From: JANPCX01 sp031431125
GTDB taxonomy: Bacteria; Pseudomonadota; Gammaproteobacteria; Burkholderiales; Burkholderiaceae_C
NCBI GenBank assembly: GCA_031431125.1
Contig: JANPCX010000057.1
Location: 1 to 20,892, forward strand
Direction: 5' to 3'
Length of the DNA stretch: 20,892 nt
This document shows positions 7,545 through 17,130 of the stretch, piece by piece (the first letter of the stretch is position 1; every line of letters begins with the position of its first letter). The notes beneath the pieces are model-generated. The model saw nothing but the letters and a program-made list of their open reading frames with translations, was not told where the DNA came from and did not search any database. The position numbers were made by a program, and so were the translations under genes.

Positions 7545-7871
7545 ATGATTCATCGCTTCCTTCCTGCTGGCCTGATGGCCGCGGCCCTTTTGTCCACGCT
7601 GTCGACGCCCGCTTGGGCACAAGACACCAATACCTTGCGCATCAAAGCCCTGGCCGCCACCTGCGCGGCCTGCCATGGCACCGGCGGTCGTGCGGTCGAG
7701 GCGGCTGCTGTGCCGGGCCTGGCGGGTTTGCCCGCGGCCTATATGGTCGAACAGATGAAGTCCTTCAAAAACGGCAGCCGCCCTGCCACCGTCATGCACC
7801 AGCTGGCCAAGGGTTACAGCGACGCGCAAATTGAACAACTCGCTGCGTTCTTTGCAGCCCAGCCTCGCTGA
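7545..7871 (+). CDS. fccA: Monohaem cytochrome c subunit of flavocytochrome c sulfide dehydrogenase
   Basis: The product is 108 aa with a Sec signal peptide cut after AWA (residue 25) and one haem c motif CAACH (Cys40, Cys43, His44). Met84 in the ATVMHQLAKGYSD region is the likely second haem ligand. The closing AFFAAQ helix is typical of class I cytochromes in this role. It would accept electrons from the flavoprotein in the periplasm when sulfide is oxidised and pass them to the respiratory chain. It lies 11 bp before fccB. The partner decides the identification; the cytochrome alone could only be called a class I c-type cytochrome. Some FccA proteins carry two haems; this short version carries one. 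The ATG at 7545 has GGAG upstream. Confidence 0.8.
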   Translation: MIHRFLPAGLMAAALLSTLSTPAWAQDTNTLRIKALAATCAACHGTGGRAVEAAAVPGLAGLPAAYMVEQMKSFKNGSRPATVMHQLAKGYSDAQIEQLAAFFAAQPR

Positions 7872-7882
7872 AGGAGAAGACT

Positions 7883-9157
7883 ATGCAAAGACGATCATTC
7901 CTTCAGTCGGCCAGCGCCATCAGTTTGTTGGGCCTAGGCGCCTGTGCTTCAGTTGACACGGTGCCTTCTAAAGCCCGTGTGTTGGTGGTGGGCGGCGGTT
8001 ATGGCGGGGCCACGGCGGCCAAGTACATCCGCCTGTTGTCCGATTCAAAAATCGAAGTGGTGCTGGTGGAACCGAATGCGAGTTTTGTGTCTTGTCCCAT
8101 AAGCAATTTGGTGCTGGGCGGCAGCAAAACCTTGGAGGACGTGACCCGCTCTTACGACGGCCTCACCAAAGCCCATGGCATTCGGGTGGTGAAAGACTTT
8201 GTGGTCAGTGTGGACACTGCCAAAAAAGTGGCGGTGCTGGCATCAGGCCCCACCATCGCCTACGACAAACTCGTGCTCTCGCCTGGCATTGATTTGATGT
8301 GGGACAGCGTGGCCGGTTTGAAACAAGCCCACAGCGACGGGAAAATTTTGCAAGCCTGGAAAGCGGGCGCCGAGACCGTCGCCCTGCGCCGCCAGTTGGA
8401 GGCCATGCCCGATGGCGGTGTGTATGCCATCACCATTCCCGAAGCGCCTTACCGCTGCCCGCCCGGGCCCTACGAGCGTGCCTGCCAAGTGGCGAGTTAT
8501 TTCAAAGTGGCCAAGCCCAAGTCCAAGGTCTTGGTCCTGGATGCCAATGCCGATGTCACGTCCAAACCTGGCCTGTTCAAAAAGGTCTGGGCCGAGCAGT
8601 ACGCGGGCATGGTCGAGTACCGGCCCCAGCACAAAGCCATGGCGGTGGACGGCAAGACCAACACGGTGAAGTTCGAGGTGCAAGACGACGTCAAAGCCGA
8701 TGTACTCAACGTCTTGCCCGCGCAGCGCGCCGGAAGCTTGGCCGTGCAAATGGGCCTGGCCAATTCCAACGCCCGCTGGGTGGGGGTGAACTACCTGAAC
8801 TTCGAAAGCACAGCCGCCAAAGACGTGCACGTGCTGGGCGACTCGATTCAAACCGCCCCCCTCATGCCCAAGAGTGGCCACATGGCCAACGCCCACGCCA
8901 AGGTGGCAGCGGCCGCCATCGTGGCCGAGCTCAGCGGCTGGGAGGTCAATCCCCAGCCCCTGCTCACCAACACCTGCTACAGCTTTGTGGATGCGGCCAA
9001 CGTCATCCACGTGGCCAGCGTGCACGAGTACGTGGCGGCGGAAAAAACCTTCAAGACGGTGGCGGGCTCGGGCGGTGTCTCCACCGCACCCAACACCTTG
9101 GAAGCCGTCTACGCCTGGAACTGGGCCCGCACGATTTGGGCTGACAGTTTGGCTTGA
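7883..9157 (+). CDS. fccB: Sulfide dehydrogenase flavoprotein chain (FccB)
   Basis: The product is 424 aa, the normal size for FccB. It oxidises sulfide in the periplasm with FAD and hands electrons to the cytochrome subunit. Residues 34-48 form the FAD-binding GGGYGG motif, and DVHVLGDS (315-322) is the second flavin motif. The redox-active cysteine pair is Cys71 (FVSCPISN) and Cys365 (TNTCYSF). RCPPGPYERAC (191-201) is also characteristic of the family. The N-terminus MQRRSFLQ is a twin-arginine signal, consistent with folding around FAD before export. LGAC at 18-21 also resembles a lipobox, so the protein might be a Tat-exported lipoprotein. A strong AAGGAG precedes the ATG. The stop codon abuts a palindromic repeat. 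Confidence 0.92.
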   Translation: MQRRSFLQSASAISLLGLGACASVDTVPSKARVLVVGGGYGGATAAKYIRLLSDSKIEVVLVEPNASFVSCPISNLVLGGSKTLEDVTRSYDGLTKAHGIRVVKDFVVSVDTAKKVAVLASGPTIAYDKLVLSPGIDLMWDSVAGLKQAHSDGKILQAWKAGAETVALRRQLEAMPDGGVYAITIPEAPYRCPPGPYERACQVASYFKVAKPKSKVLVLDANADVTSKPGLFKKVWAEQYAGMVEYRPQHKAMAVDGKTNTVKFEVQDDVKADVLNVLPAQRAGSLAVQMGLANSNARWVGVNYLNFESTAAKDVHVLGDSIQTAPLMPKSGHMANAHAKVAAAAIVAELSGWEVNPQPLLTNTCYSFVDAANVIHVASVHEYVAAEKTFKTVAGSGGVSTAPNTLEAVYAWNWARTIWADSLA

Positions 9158-9318
9158 GGATGCTCTGCATAACTCTTGCGAGGCTGTGGTGGCGCGGATC
9201 GGGATGGGCTGCAAGGCGAGTTTCGCGGCCAATAGCTCAGCTATTGGCAAGAAAATCAACGCCGCAGACCGCCCGAGTCCGTGCTGCCACAGTCCGCAAG
9301 GAGTTGTGCAGAGCATCC
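9158..9318. repeat. 161-bp palindromic MITE-like element
   Basis: The element is an imperfect inverted repeat whose arms begin GGATGCTCTGCA (9158) and end TGCAGAGCATCC (9318). Its exact centre is base 9238, flanked by perfect arms GCCAATAGCT and AGCTATTGGC. The outer ~45 bp pair with few mismatches (for example GGCTGTGG with CCACAGTCC), and the inner arms pair CTGC...GGCG with CGCC...GCAG. It starts directly after the fccB stop codon. The outer similarity runs slightly into the stop codon (CTTGA against TCAAG). It has no gene of its own, as expected for a non-autonomous element or large REP-type hairpin, and could also attenuate transcription from fccAB into msrBA. The rest of the gap to 9441 shows no gene. 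Confidence 0.7.
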
Positions 9319-9441
9319 TTCAAGGCGCTGTTGCAGGCTGTCTTTTGTGCGTTCTCGCACGTTTTGACTGGCAAGAACGCATGAAAGATTTGAGTGGCCC
9401 GAACGACCAAGAAGCCAATCCCGCGCTTTTAGGAGCCAGCC

Positions 9442-9936
9442 ATGACACGCCGAAACCTGCTCACCCTCTTGTCCACCCTTGGTTGGTGGCCTGCCGCCTC
9501 CTTGGCCGCACCTGCGACCTCTAGCGGCACGATGACCATCGAACCCCTGAAGCTCACCGATGCCCAGTGGAAACAGCGTCTCACCGCCGCCCAGTACCAG
9601 GTGCTGCGCCAAGAGGGCACGGAACGCGCCCATACCAGCCCCTTGAACCAGGAAAAGCGCAAAGGTGTTTACCGCTGCGCCGGTTGCCAGTTGCCGCTGT
9701 TCACGTCGCAGATGAAATACGACAGCGGCACCGGCTGGCCCAGTTTTCATTCGACTTTGCCCGGCGCGGTGACCACCAGCACCGACTTCAAGATGGTGTA
9801 CCCACGTACCGAGTACCACTGCACCCGCTGCGGTGGCCACCACGGCCATGTCTTCAACGATGGCCCCGCACCGACAGGCAAACGTTATTGCAACAACGGT
9901 GTGGCACTTGAATTTATCCCTGAGGCTTCCACATGA
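9442..9936 (+). CDS. msrB: Exported peptide-methionine (R)-S-oxide reductase
   Basis: The product is 164 aa. MsrB reduces the R form of methionine sulfoxide in proteins. Residues 79-82 (CAGC) and 127-130 (CTRC) are the four zinc cysteines; GWPSF (98-102) is the substrate-site signature, and Cys150 in KRYCNNGVAL is the catalytic cysteine. The first ~23 residues are a signal peptide beginning MTRRNLL, with an arginine pair compatible with Tat or Sec export, so the enzyme probably works in the periplasm rather than the cytosol. The ATG at 9442 has AGGAG 6 bp upstream. It overlaps msrA by 4 bp (ATGA), so the two are translationally coupled. The position after fccAB suggests repair of oxidised periplasmic proteins, an inference. 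Confidence 0.93.
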   Translation: MTRRNLLTLLSTLGWWPAASLAAPATSSGTMTIEPLKLTDAQWKQRLTAAQYQVLRQEGTERAHTSPLNQEKRKGVYRCAGCQLPLFTSQMKYDSGTGWPSFHSTLPGAVTTSTDFKMVYPRTEYHCTRCGGHHGHVFNDGPAPTGKRYCNNGVALEFIPEAST

Positions 9937-10592
9937 AAAACCAATCTTTCCAACGACGCGTCTTGGCCCAGTGGGCCGCCTTAGGCGCGGCCGCGCTGCT
10001 CGGCGCTTGGCTGCCGACAGCCCATGCGCAAACTGCTCCTGCTGCCACGACACCCTCCAGCACCGCCAAGGCCATTTTTGCCGGCGGTTGTTTCTGGTGT
10101 GTGGAGTCTGACTTCGACAAGGTCGATGGCGTGCTCACCACCACCTCAGGTTACATCGGCGGCAGCACCACCAACCCCACCTATGAACAAATCTCGTCCA
10201 AAAACACCGGTCACGCAGAAGCGGTGGAGATTGTGTTCGACCCGCGCAAGGTCAGCTATGCGGCCTTGGTGGAGCGCTATTGGCGCACCATCGATCCGAC
10301 GGTGAAAGACCGCCAGTTCTGCGACGTCGGCTCGCCCTACCGCACCGCCATCTTTGCCGTGGACGACGAACAACTCAAGACTGCACAAGCCTCACGCGCA
10401 GCGCTTGAGAAGACCAAGCCCTTCAAAGAACCCATCGTCACCGAGGTCGTCAAAGCCAGCACTTTTTACCCAGCTGAGGGCTACCACCAGGACTACTACA
10501 AGAAAAACCCGGTGCGCTACAACTACTACCGAACCAGTTGTGGGCGGGACGCGCGGCTGAAGGTTTTATGGGGTGATAAGGCGGGGCACTGA
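9933..10592 (+). CDS. msrA: Exported peptide-methionine (S)-S-oxide reductase
   Basis: The product is 219 aa. MsrA reduces the S form of methionine sulfoxide, complementing MsrB. The signature GGCFWCVE (51-58) carries catalytic Cys53. Later family marks are TGHAE (92-96), DPT(V)KDRQFCDVGSPYR (111-127) and GYHQDYY (183-189). Cys203 near the C-terminus is a candidate resolving cysteine. Residues 1-32 form a signal peptide (cut near AHAQ) with an arginine pair, so both reductases of this operon are exported. In many bacteria periplasmic MsrA and MsrB activities come from a fused protein or from the unrelated MsrPQ; here they are separate, coupled genes. It starts inside the msrB stop codon. Confidence 0.93.
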   Translation: MKNQSFQRRVLAQWAALGAAALLGAWLPTAHAQTAPAATTPSSTAKAIFAGGCFWCVESDFDKVDGVLTTTSGYIGGSTTNPTYEQISSKNTGHAEAVEIVFDPRKVSYAALVERYWRTIDPTVKDRQFCDVGSPYRTAIFAVDDEQLKTAQASRAALEKTKPFKEPIVTEVVKASTFYPAEGYHQDYYKKNPVRYNYYRTSCGRDARLKVLWGDKAGH

Positions 10593-10596
10593 GCCC

Positions 10597-10618
10597 GCAC
10601 GTTCGCGCGCGGACGTGC
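10597..10618. terminator. Palindromic hairpin after msrA
   Basis: GCACGTTCGCG pairs with CGCGGACGTGC with only one T-G wobble, forming a near-perfect 22-bp palindrome 4 bp after the msrA stop. No T tract follows. It lies between two convergent genes, so it may act for both as a weak terminator. Confidence 0.4.
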
Positions 10619-10643
10619 AACACAGCATTGGTGTTTGCCGTGA

Positions 10644-11096
10644 CTACCCATCGAGACACATTTGAGCGAAAGACTTGCAGTTATCGCTCGTTAATGGATG
10701 TCGAAGAACGGCCTGCGCTACGTCGACGAAAGCGCTTGGTTCGATCCCGCCCTGCAACTTCCTCCGAGATGCGCCCATGCGCATGGTTCGGTCGAGCCAG
10801 CCCAAGACTTGCACGCTAGGCCTTCGTTGAAGTGAAGCGATAAGTTTGTGCGAATAGACACCGACAGGCTGCGTTTCAATAAATGAACCGAAAGGCCCAG
10901 GACCGCCGTAATCCAAATCTGGAAATTTCTCTACTAGCTCAAGTATTTTGTCGAGAACCTGTTGATAGTCATGCGACGACCAGCTTTCAAAAAATTCGTA
11001 AGCGCAGTCAATTGCAATGCACTTGTTGTTCTTCGCCATGGCCTCTTCAGACGCACTAAGAAGAACGGAAAAAATCGAATCAAGTTTTCCTGACAT
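10644..11096 (-). CDS. Orphan protein of unknown function, AT-richer gene
   Basis: The product is 150 aa and I do not recognise it. It is soluble, mostly helical by composition, with an acidic first half (FFESWSSHDYQQVLDKILELVEK split over residues 35-57) and a basic middle (LQRRPSVQVLGWLDRTMRM). There is no signal peptide and no membrane helix. Its base composition is visibly more AT-rich than the flanking genes, especially in the first half, which suggests later acquisition. Its size and helical style recall immunity proteins of toxin systems, but no toxin gene is adjacent and this is only a guess. There is no good Shine-Dalgarno sequence before the ATG at 11096. It converges on msrA across a palindromic hairpin. 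Confidence 0.55.
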   Translation of the reverse strand: MSGKLDSIFSVLLSASEEAMAKNNKCIAIDCAYEFFESWSSHDYQQVLDKILELVEKFPDLDYGGPGPFGSFIETQPVGVYSHKLIASLQRRPSVQVLGWLDRTMRMGASRRKLQGGIEPSAFVDVAQAVLRHPLTSDNCKSFAQMCLDG

Positions 11097-11163
11097 TTTC
11101 AGGTGCTAACTTATGGATCGGTTGTGTCACATAACATCAAGCCCGATGCGAACGAAACTGGAC

Positions 11164-11190
11164 GGAGCACGCACACTCTGTGCGCGCTCC
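11164..11190 (-). terminator. Hairpin after the BLUF gene
   Basis: GGAGCACGCACA and TGTGCGCGCTCC form a 12-bp stem with one A-C mismatch and a 3-nt loop, starting about 20 bp past the BLUF stop codon on the minus strand. The tail has only a short T run. It is placed correctly to end the folE-BLUF transcript. Confidence 0.5.
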
Positions 11191-11210
11191 CAAAACCTTG
11201 CCCGCTACTG

Positions 11211-11636
11211 TCACCCCTTCCCCATCACCGCCGCCGTCGCCACCAATTCTTCAAACAGCGCCATCGACACCGCCCCCGACACCGCATAGGGATCCAGCGT
11301 GGCCGTCTCGGAATACTTCAGCAGCAAGGCCGGGTTCAGGCGCGCCATGTTCACCTCGCCCATGGACCAACCCGCAAAACAGCGCTCGTTGATTTCTTGG
11401 TAGTGGAGCAGCACCACGTCGCGGTGACGGGCGTCGTTGGCGATGCGGTTGTAGAGGTGGCTGACCGCATTGCGCCCGCCTTCGAGCACTTGCAGAAAAA
11501 TACCCTCGGACAAACACAACACGCCGGTGACCCCGGACTTGGCATTGTTGGTTTTGGACTGCTTCATGATCAGCGCCAAACCCTCGGCGGTCATGGTGTC
11601 TGAAGCGCGGCTGGCATAGAGCAATCGAACGAGCAT
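11211..11636 (-). CDS. BLUF-domain blue-light photoreceptor
   Basis: The product is 141 aa, a stand-alone short BLUF protein that binds FAD and changes conformation in blue light. All residues of the photocycle are present: Tyr7 (LLYAS), Asn31 (TNNAKSG), Gln49 (FLQVLEGG), and Trp90 and Met92 (GWSMG). The spacing Tyr-Asn-Gln of 24 and 18 matches that I recall for cyanobacterial PixD (Slr1694). Residues 100-141 are helical, the part that passes the signal to a partner protein. There is no attached enzyme domain, so the output must be a separate protein. The start has AGGAGG 6 bp upstream. It lies 12 bp after folE on the same strand, so the two are almost certainly co-transcribed. The partner is unknown. 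Confidence 0.93.
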   Translation of the reverse strand: MLVRLLYASRASDTMTAEGLALIMKQSKTNNAKSGVTGVLCLSEGIFLQVLEGGRNAVSHLYNRIANDARHRDVVLLHYQEINERCFAGWSMGEVNMARLNPALLLKYSETATLDPYAVSGAVSMALFEELVATAAVMGKG

Positions 11637-11648
11637 GGTCGCCTCCTA

Positions 11649-12374
11649 TCAAGTTTTCTTGCTGAGCAAGGACAAAAACTCGCGGCGCAGGTTGGCGTCT
11701 TTCAAAAAGGCACCGCGCATCACGCTGTTGGTCATTTGGGTGTCAGCGTCTTTCACGCCGCGCCAGTGCATGCAAAAGTGGTCGGCTTCCATGACGATGG
11801 CCAGGCCATCGGGTCGCACACGCTGCTGCAACTCGTCGGCCAGCATGGTCACCGCCTCTTCCTGAATTTGCGGGCGGCTCATCACCCAATCACAAATGCG
11901 GGTGTACTTGGACAGGCCAATCAAGTTGGAATGTTCGTTCGGCAGTATCCCCACCCACACCCGACCCATGATGGGACACAGGTGGTGGGAGCAGGCGCTG
12001 CGCACCGTGATCGGTCCCACGATCATCAGCTCGTTCAGGCGCGAAAAGTTGGGGAACTCAGTGACTTCGGGCATGGGCACATAACGCCCCCGAAACACCT
12101 CGGTGACAAACATTTTGGCCACGCGTTTGGCGGTGTCTTGGGTGTTGTGGTCGTTGGTGGTGTCGATCACCAAGGCATTGAGCACCTCTTGCATCTTGGC
12201 CTGAACTTCGGCGCGCAACTCGTCAAGCTCACCGGCTTGGATGTGGGTAGCAATGTTGTCGTTGGCGTGGTAGCGGCAGCCGCTGTTCACCAGCCTGTAG
12301 CGTATGCGCTGCGAGGCGGGCAGCGTGGCCAGTTCCTCTTCGCTCTTAAAAATGGTGGGACTGTGGTCTGGCAT
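11649..12374 (-). CDS. folE: GTP cyclohydrolase I
   Basis: The product is 241 aa. The enzyme converts GTP to dihydroneopterin triphosphate, the first step of folate and pterin synthesis. Zinc ligands fit Cys128 and His131 in SACSHHLCPI and Cys201 in ADHFCMHWRG. The family pattern GLSKYTRI (153-160) and QEEAVTMLADEL (171-182) is intact. The N-terminal ~45 residues include an extra region with GCRYHANDN that I would not expect in the E. coli enzyme. The ATG at 12374 is preferred, with AGGAAAG about 6 bp upstream; a non-ATG start at 12404 is less likely. It heads a two-gene unit with the BLUF gene and is divergent from rsmB across 97 bp. Confidence 0.92.
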   Translation of the reverse strand: MPDHSPTIFKSEEELATLPASQRIRYRLVNSGCRYHANDNIATHIQAGELDELRAEVQAKMQEVLNALVIDTTNDHNTQDTAKRVAKMFVTEVFRGRYVPMPEVTEFPNFSRLNELMIVGPITVRSACSHHLCPIMGRVWVGILPNEHSNLIGLSKYTRICDWVMSRPQIQEEAVTMLADELQQRVRPDGLAIVMEADHFCMHWRGVKDADTQMTNSVMRGAFLKDANLRREFLSLLSKKT

Positions 12375-12471
12375 GCGGTACTTTCCTAGCGTGGGTCGCG
12401 TCAAGCAGCAAGGTTAACCGACCCAAAGGACCCAATGGATGAAGGATCGAACTCGCCCTTAGACTGCCAGG

Positions 12472-13917
12472 GTGCATTCCCATCCTCCCAAAAAGTCCAC
12501 GTCTTCCCCGCAGCGCAGCGCCTTGCCCCTGTCCACCTTGCTCGGGCACACCGCCGACACCGTTCAAGCGGTTTTGGCTGGGCGTTCGCTCACCGAGGTG
12601 CTGCAGCAATGCCCAGGTGCCGCGCGCGCCGGCACCCAAGCGCTGAGTTTCCAGGTGCTGCGCCGATTGGGTTTTGCCCAGGCGGTACGGCGCTTGTTGG
12701 CCCCCAAAACCCCAGCCCCGTCGCTGGACGCCCTCTTGCTCACGGCCTTGGCCTTGCTGGCGCCAGAGACCGAATCAAGTGGTCCCGATGCGCCAAGTGA
12801 GCTGTACGAACCGCACACCCTGGTGAACCAAGCCGTCGCTGCGGCACGGTCAAGGCAAGCGGCAAGCGCCGGTTTTGTGAATGCAGTGCTGCGGCGGTTT
12901 TTGCGCGAACACGCCAGCATTGTTCAAAGCGTGATGCAGCAACCTGTCGCTGCTTTCAACCATCCCGCTTGGTGGATCGCCCACTTGCAACAAGACTGGC
13001 CTTTTGATTGGCAGGCCATGTTGACCCACAACAACCAGCGTGCGCCCATGACGCTTCGGGTCAGCTCCCGTCACACGACGCCGCAGGACTATTTGGCCCA
13101 GCTGCAGACTATGGGTCTGGGCGGGACCCTCGTCGGTGCACAGGCCATCGTGTTGGACAAACCCTGCGCAGTCAACCAATTGCCCGGCTTTGACATGGGC
13201 CATGTGTCAGTGCAAGACGCTGCCGCCCAGTGGGCCGCACCGTGGCTGCTGGGCCTGGATGCTGATGCGGGCCTGCCGCCATTGCCCCAGGGCGCGCGGG
13301 TATTGGATGCCTGCGCCGCACCGGGGGGGAAAACCACCCATCTGCTGGAGCTGGCCGATGTGCGGCTCACGGCCCTGGATCAAGACGCGGCCCGCCTCTT
13401 ACGCGTCGGTGACAACCTGGCGCGTTTGGGCCTGACTGCCCACTTGCAGGCGGCGGACGCCAGCCTGCCCAGCACCTGGTGGGATGGACAGCCGTTTGAC
13501 GCCATCTTGCTGGACGCCCCGTGCAGCGCCTCGGGCATTGTTCGCCGTCACCCTGATGTGCGCTGGCTGCGCCGTGAAACCGACATCGCCGCACTGGGTC
13601 GCACCCAGGCCCAGTTGCTCGACGCCCTGTGGCCGCTGCTCCGTCCAGGCGGCCGTTTGCTCTATTGCACCTGTTCGGTCTTCAAAGCCGAAGGCCAGGA
13701 CCAGATCGACGCGTTTTTGCAACGCCAAAGTGGTGCGTTATGCCTGCCCCACGCCATTCGGCCCGGCCACCACCTGCCCCTGCACGACAATCAAAGCCTG
13801 CCTGAAAAAGCCAAAGTGGATGCCCAAACCCGCCCCACGGCGACGGGTGCCGACGGATTTTTTTATGCCTTGTTGATCAAAACCGAGTCCACAACCTTGG
13901 GGGTTCAGCCACCCTGA
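12472..13917 (+). CDS. rsmB: 16S rRNA (cytosine(967)-C(5))-methyltransferase
   Basis: The product is 481 aa. RsmB methylates C967 of 16S rRNA with S-adenosylmethionine. Residues 20-160 form the NusB-like RNA-binding domain (LVNQAVAAAR, FVNAVLRRFLRE). The SAM-binding motif DACAAPGGKTTHLLEL starts at 279. Cys351 in DAPCSASG and Cys401 in YCTCSV are the two motif cysteines, the latter the nucleophile in this family. The start is a GTG at 12472, as no ATG occurs before the first domain; only a weak CCAGG precedes it. The next gene begins within 45 bp, and the order rsmB, DUF4390, ntrY, ntrX is one I associate with betaproteobacteria. Confidence 0.92.
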   Translation: MHSHPPKKSTSSPQRSALPLSTLLGHTADTVQAVLAGRSLTEVLQQCPGAARAGTQALSFQVLRRLGFAQAVRRLLAPKTPAPSLDALLLTALALLAPETESSGPDAPSELYEPHTLVNQAVAAARSRQAASAGFVNAVLRRFLREHASIVQSVMQQPVAAFNHPAWWIAHLQQDWPFDWQAMLTHNNQRAPMTLRVSSRHTTPQDYLAQLQTMGLGGTLVGAQAIVLDKPCAVNQLPGFDMGHVSVQDAAAQWAAPWLLGLDADAGLPPLPQGARVLDACAAPGGKTTHLLELADVRLTALDQDAARLLRVGDNLARLGLTAHLQAADASLPSTWWDGQPFDAILLDAPCSASGIVRRHPDVRWLRRETDIAALGRTQAQLLDALWPLLRPGGRLLYCTCSVFKAEGQDQIDAFLQRQSGALCLPHAIRPGHHLPLHDNQSLPEKAKVDAQTRPTATGADGFFYALLIKTESTTLGVQPP

Positions 13918-13959
13918 GTGTCGCCAAACAACCCGCCGCCTAAAGCCCAGACAAGCCCC

Positions 13960-14577
13960 ATGCTCGCTTGCCCCCTCGTCAGCGTACAAACGATAGAACC
14001 AGGGCGGCAGTGGGCACCGCGGCGCTGGGCATTGATGCTGCTGCTCTTGCTTGGCCTTTGTTTCGCTTGGTGCCAGCCCGCCAGGGCGCAAACCACATCG
14101 TCCGGTATTGAACTGAGCAATGTCGAGGTGACCCGGGGTGACGAGGGCTTGACCCTGGGTTTTTCGGTGCGCTTTGAGCTGGCGCGGCTGCTCGAGGATG
14201 CTTTGCTCAAAGGCACCCCCCTGCACTTTGTGGCGGAAGCCGACTTGATTCGTGAGCGTTGGTACTGGCGCGACAAACGTATCACCCGCGTCACCCGCAC
14301 CTGGCGCCTGGCCTACCAGCCTCTGGCCCGGCAGTACCGGGTGAGTTTTGGTGGCTTGAACCAGAATTTCGACAACCTCAGCGATGCCCTGGCTGCCATG
14401 CGCCGGGTCAGCAGCTGGAAATTGGCCGAACTGCGAGACGTCGAAGACGGTGCCCGCCACCACATCGCATTCAGCTACAAGTTGGATACCACCTTGTTGC
14501 CGCGGCCCATGCAAATTGGCATCAGTGGGGTGCCGGAGTGGAATCTACGGCTTGAAAACACAGTGCGGTTCGAATAA
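13960..14577 (+). CDS. DUF4390 exported protein
   Basis: The product is 205 aa from the ATG at 13960. It fits the DUF4390 family, found between rsmB and ntrYX in betaproteobacteria: a signal peptide (hydrophobic core near residues 24-36, cut near ARAQ) and then a beta-rich body with the features IELSNVEVTRGDEGL, FELARLLEDALLKGTPL, ERWYWRDK and QYRVSFGGLNQNF. The function is unknown. Start choice is uncertain: a GTG at 13918 follows the rsmB stop directly and would add 14 residues, and an internal ATG at 14035 would also leave a signal peptide; none has a strong Shine-Dalgarno sequence. Confidence 0.82.
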   Translation: MLACPLVSVQTIEPGRQWAPRRWALMLLLLLGLCFAWCQPARAQTTSSGIELSNVEVTRGDEGLTLGFSVRFELARLLEDALLKGTPLHFVAEADLIRERWYWRDKRITRVTRTWRLAYQPLARQYRVSFGGLNQNFDNLSDALAAMRRVSSWKLAELRDVEDGARHHIAFSYKLDTTLLPRPMQIGISGVPEWNLRLENTVRFE

Positions 14578-14634
14578 GAACCCATTCGTGAACAGGTTCT
14601 GTTGACCTTTACATGCCTCATGACAAAACAAAAT

Positions 14635-14705
14635 CCGTTCGCACTGAGATTGTCCAAGTGCCCCACCGACGTGGGCGCTGGCTTCGACAAGCTCAGCCAG
14701 AACGG
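14635..14705. repeat. REP-like palindromic repeat
   Basis: The outer arms are CCGTTC...CTGAGATTGTCCAAG and CTTCGACAAGCTCAG...GAACGG, which pair with a few mismatches, and an inner stem CCCAC/GTGGG closes on CGAC. The sequence CTTCGACAAGCTCAG is the hallmark of REP sequences I know from many Proteobacteria, often mobilised by RAYT transposases. It sits in the 168-bp gap before ntrY, so it could form an mRNA hairpin inside the operon. Confidence 0.7.
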
Positions 14706-14745
14706 TGTGTGTTGTCATGTTTTATGTAGTCCTCAATAAGAGATC

Positions 14746-17124
<2,379 letters not shown>

Positions 17125-17130
17125 GGTTCC

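Noticed and set aside
8243..9316. Long minus-strand open frame of 357 codons opposite fccB
   Set aside because: It is a codon-bias shadow of fccB, which has full catalytic motifs; the shadow has low-complexity His/Gly/Val composition and no family signature.
11097..11113. GTTAGCA before the orphan gene at 10644-11096 as a cassette core
   Set aside because: It does not fit GTTRRRY and there is no attC at the gene's 3' end.
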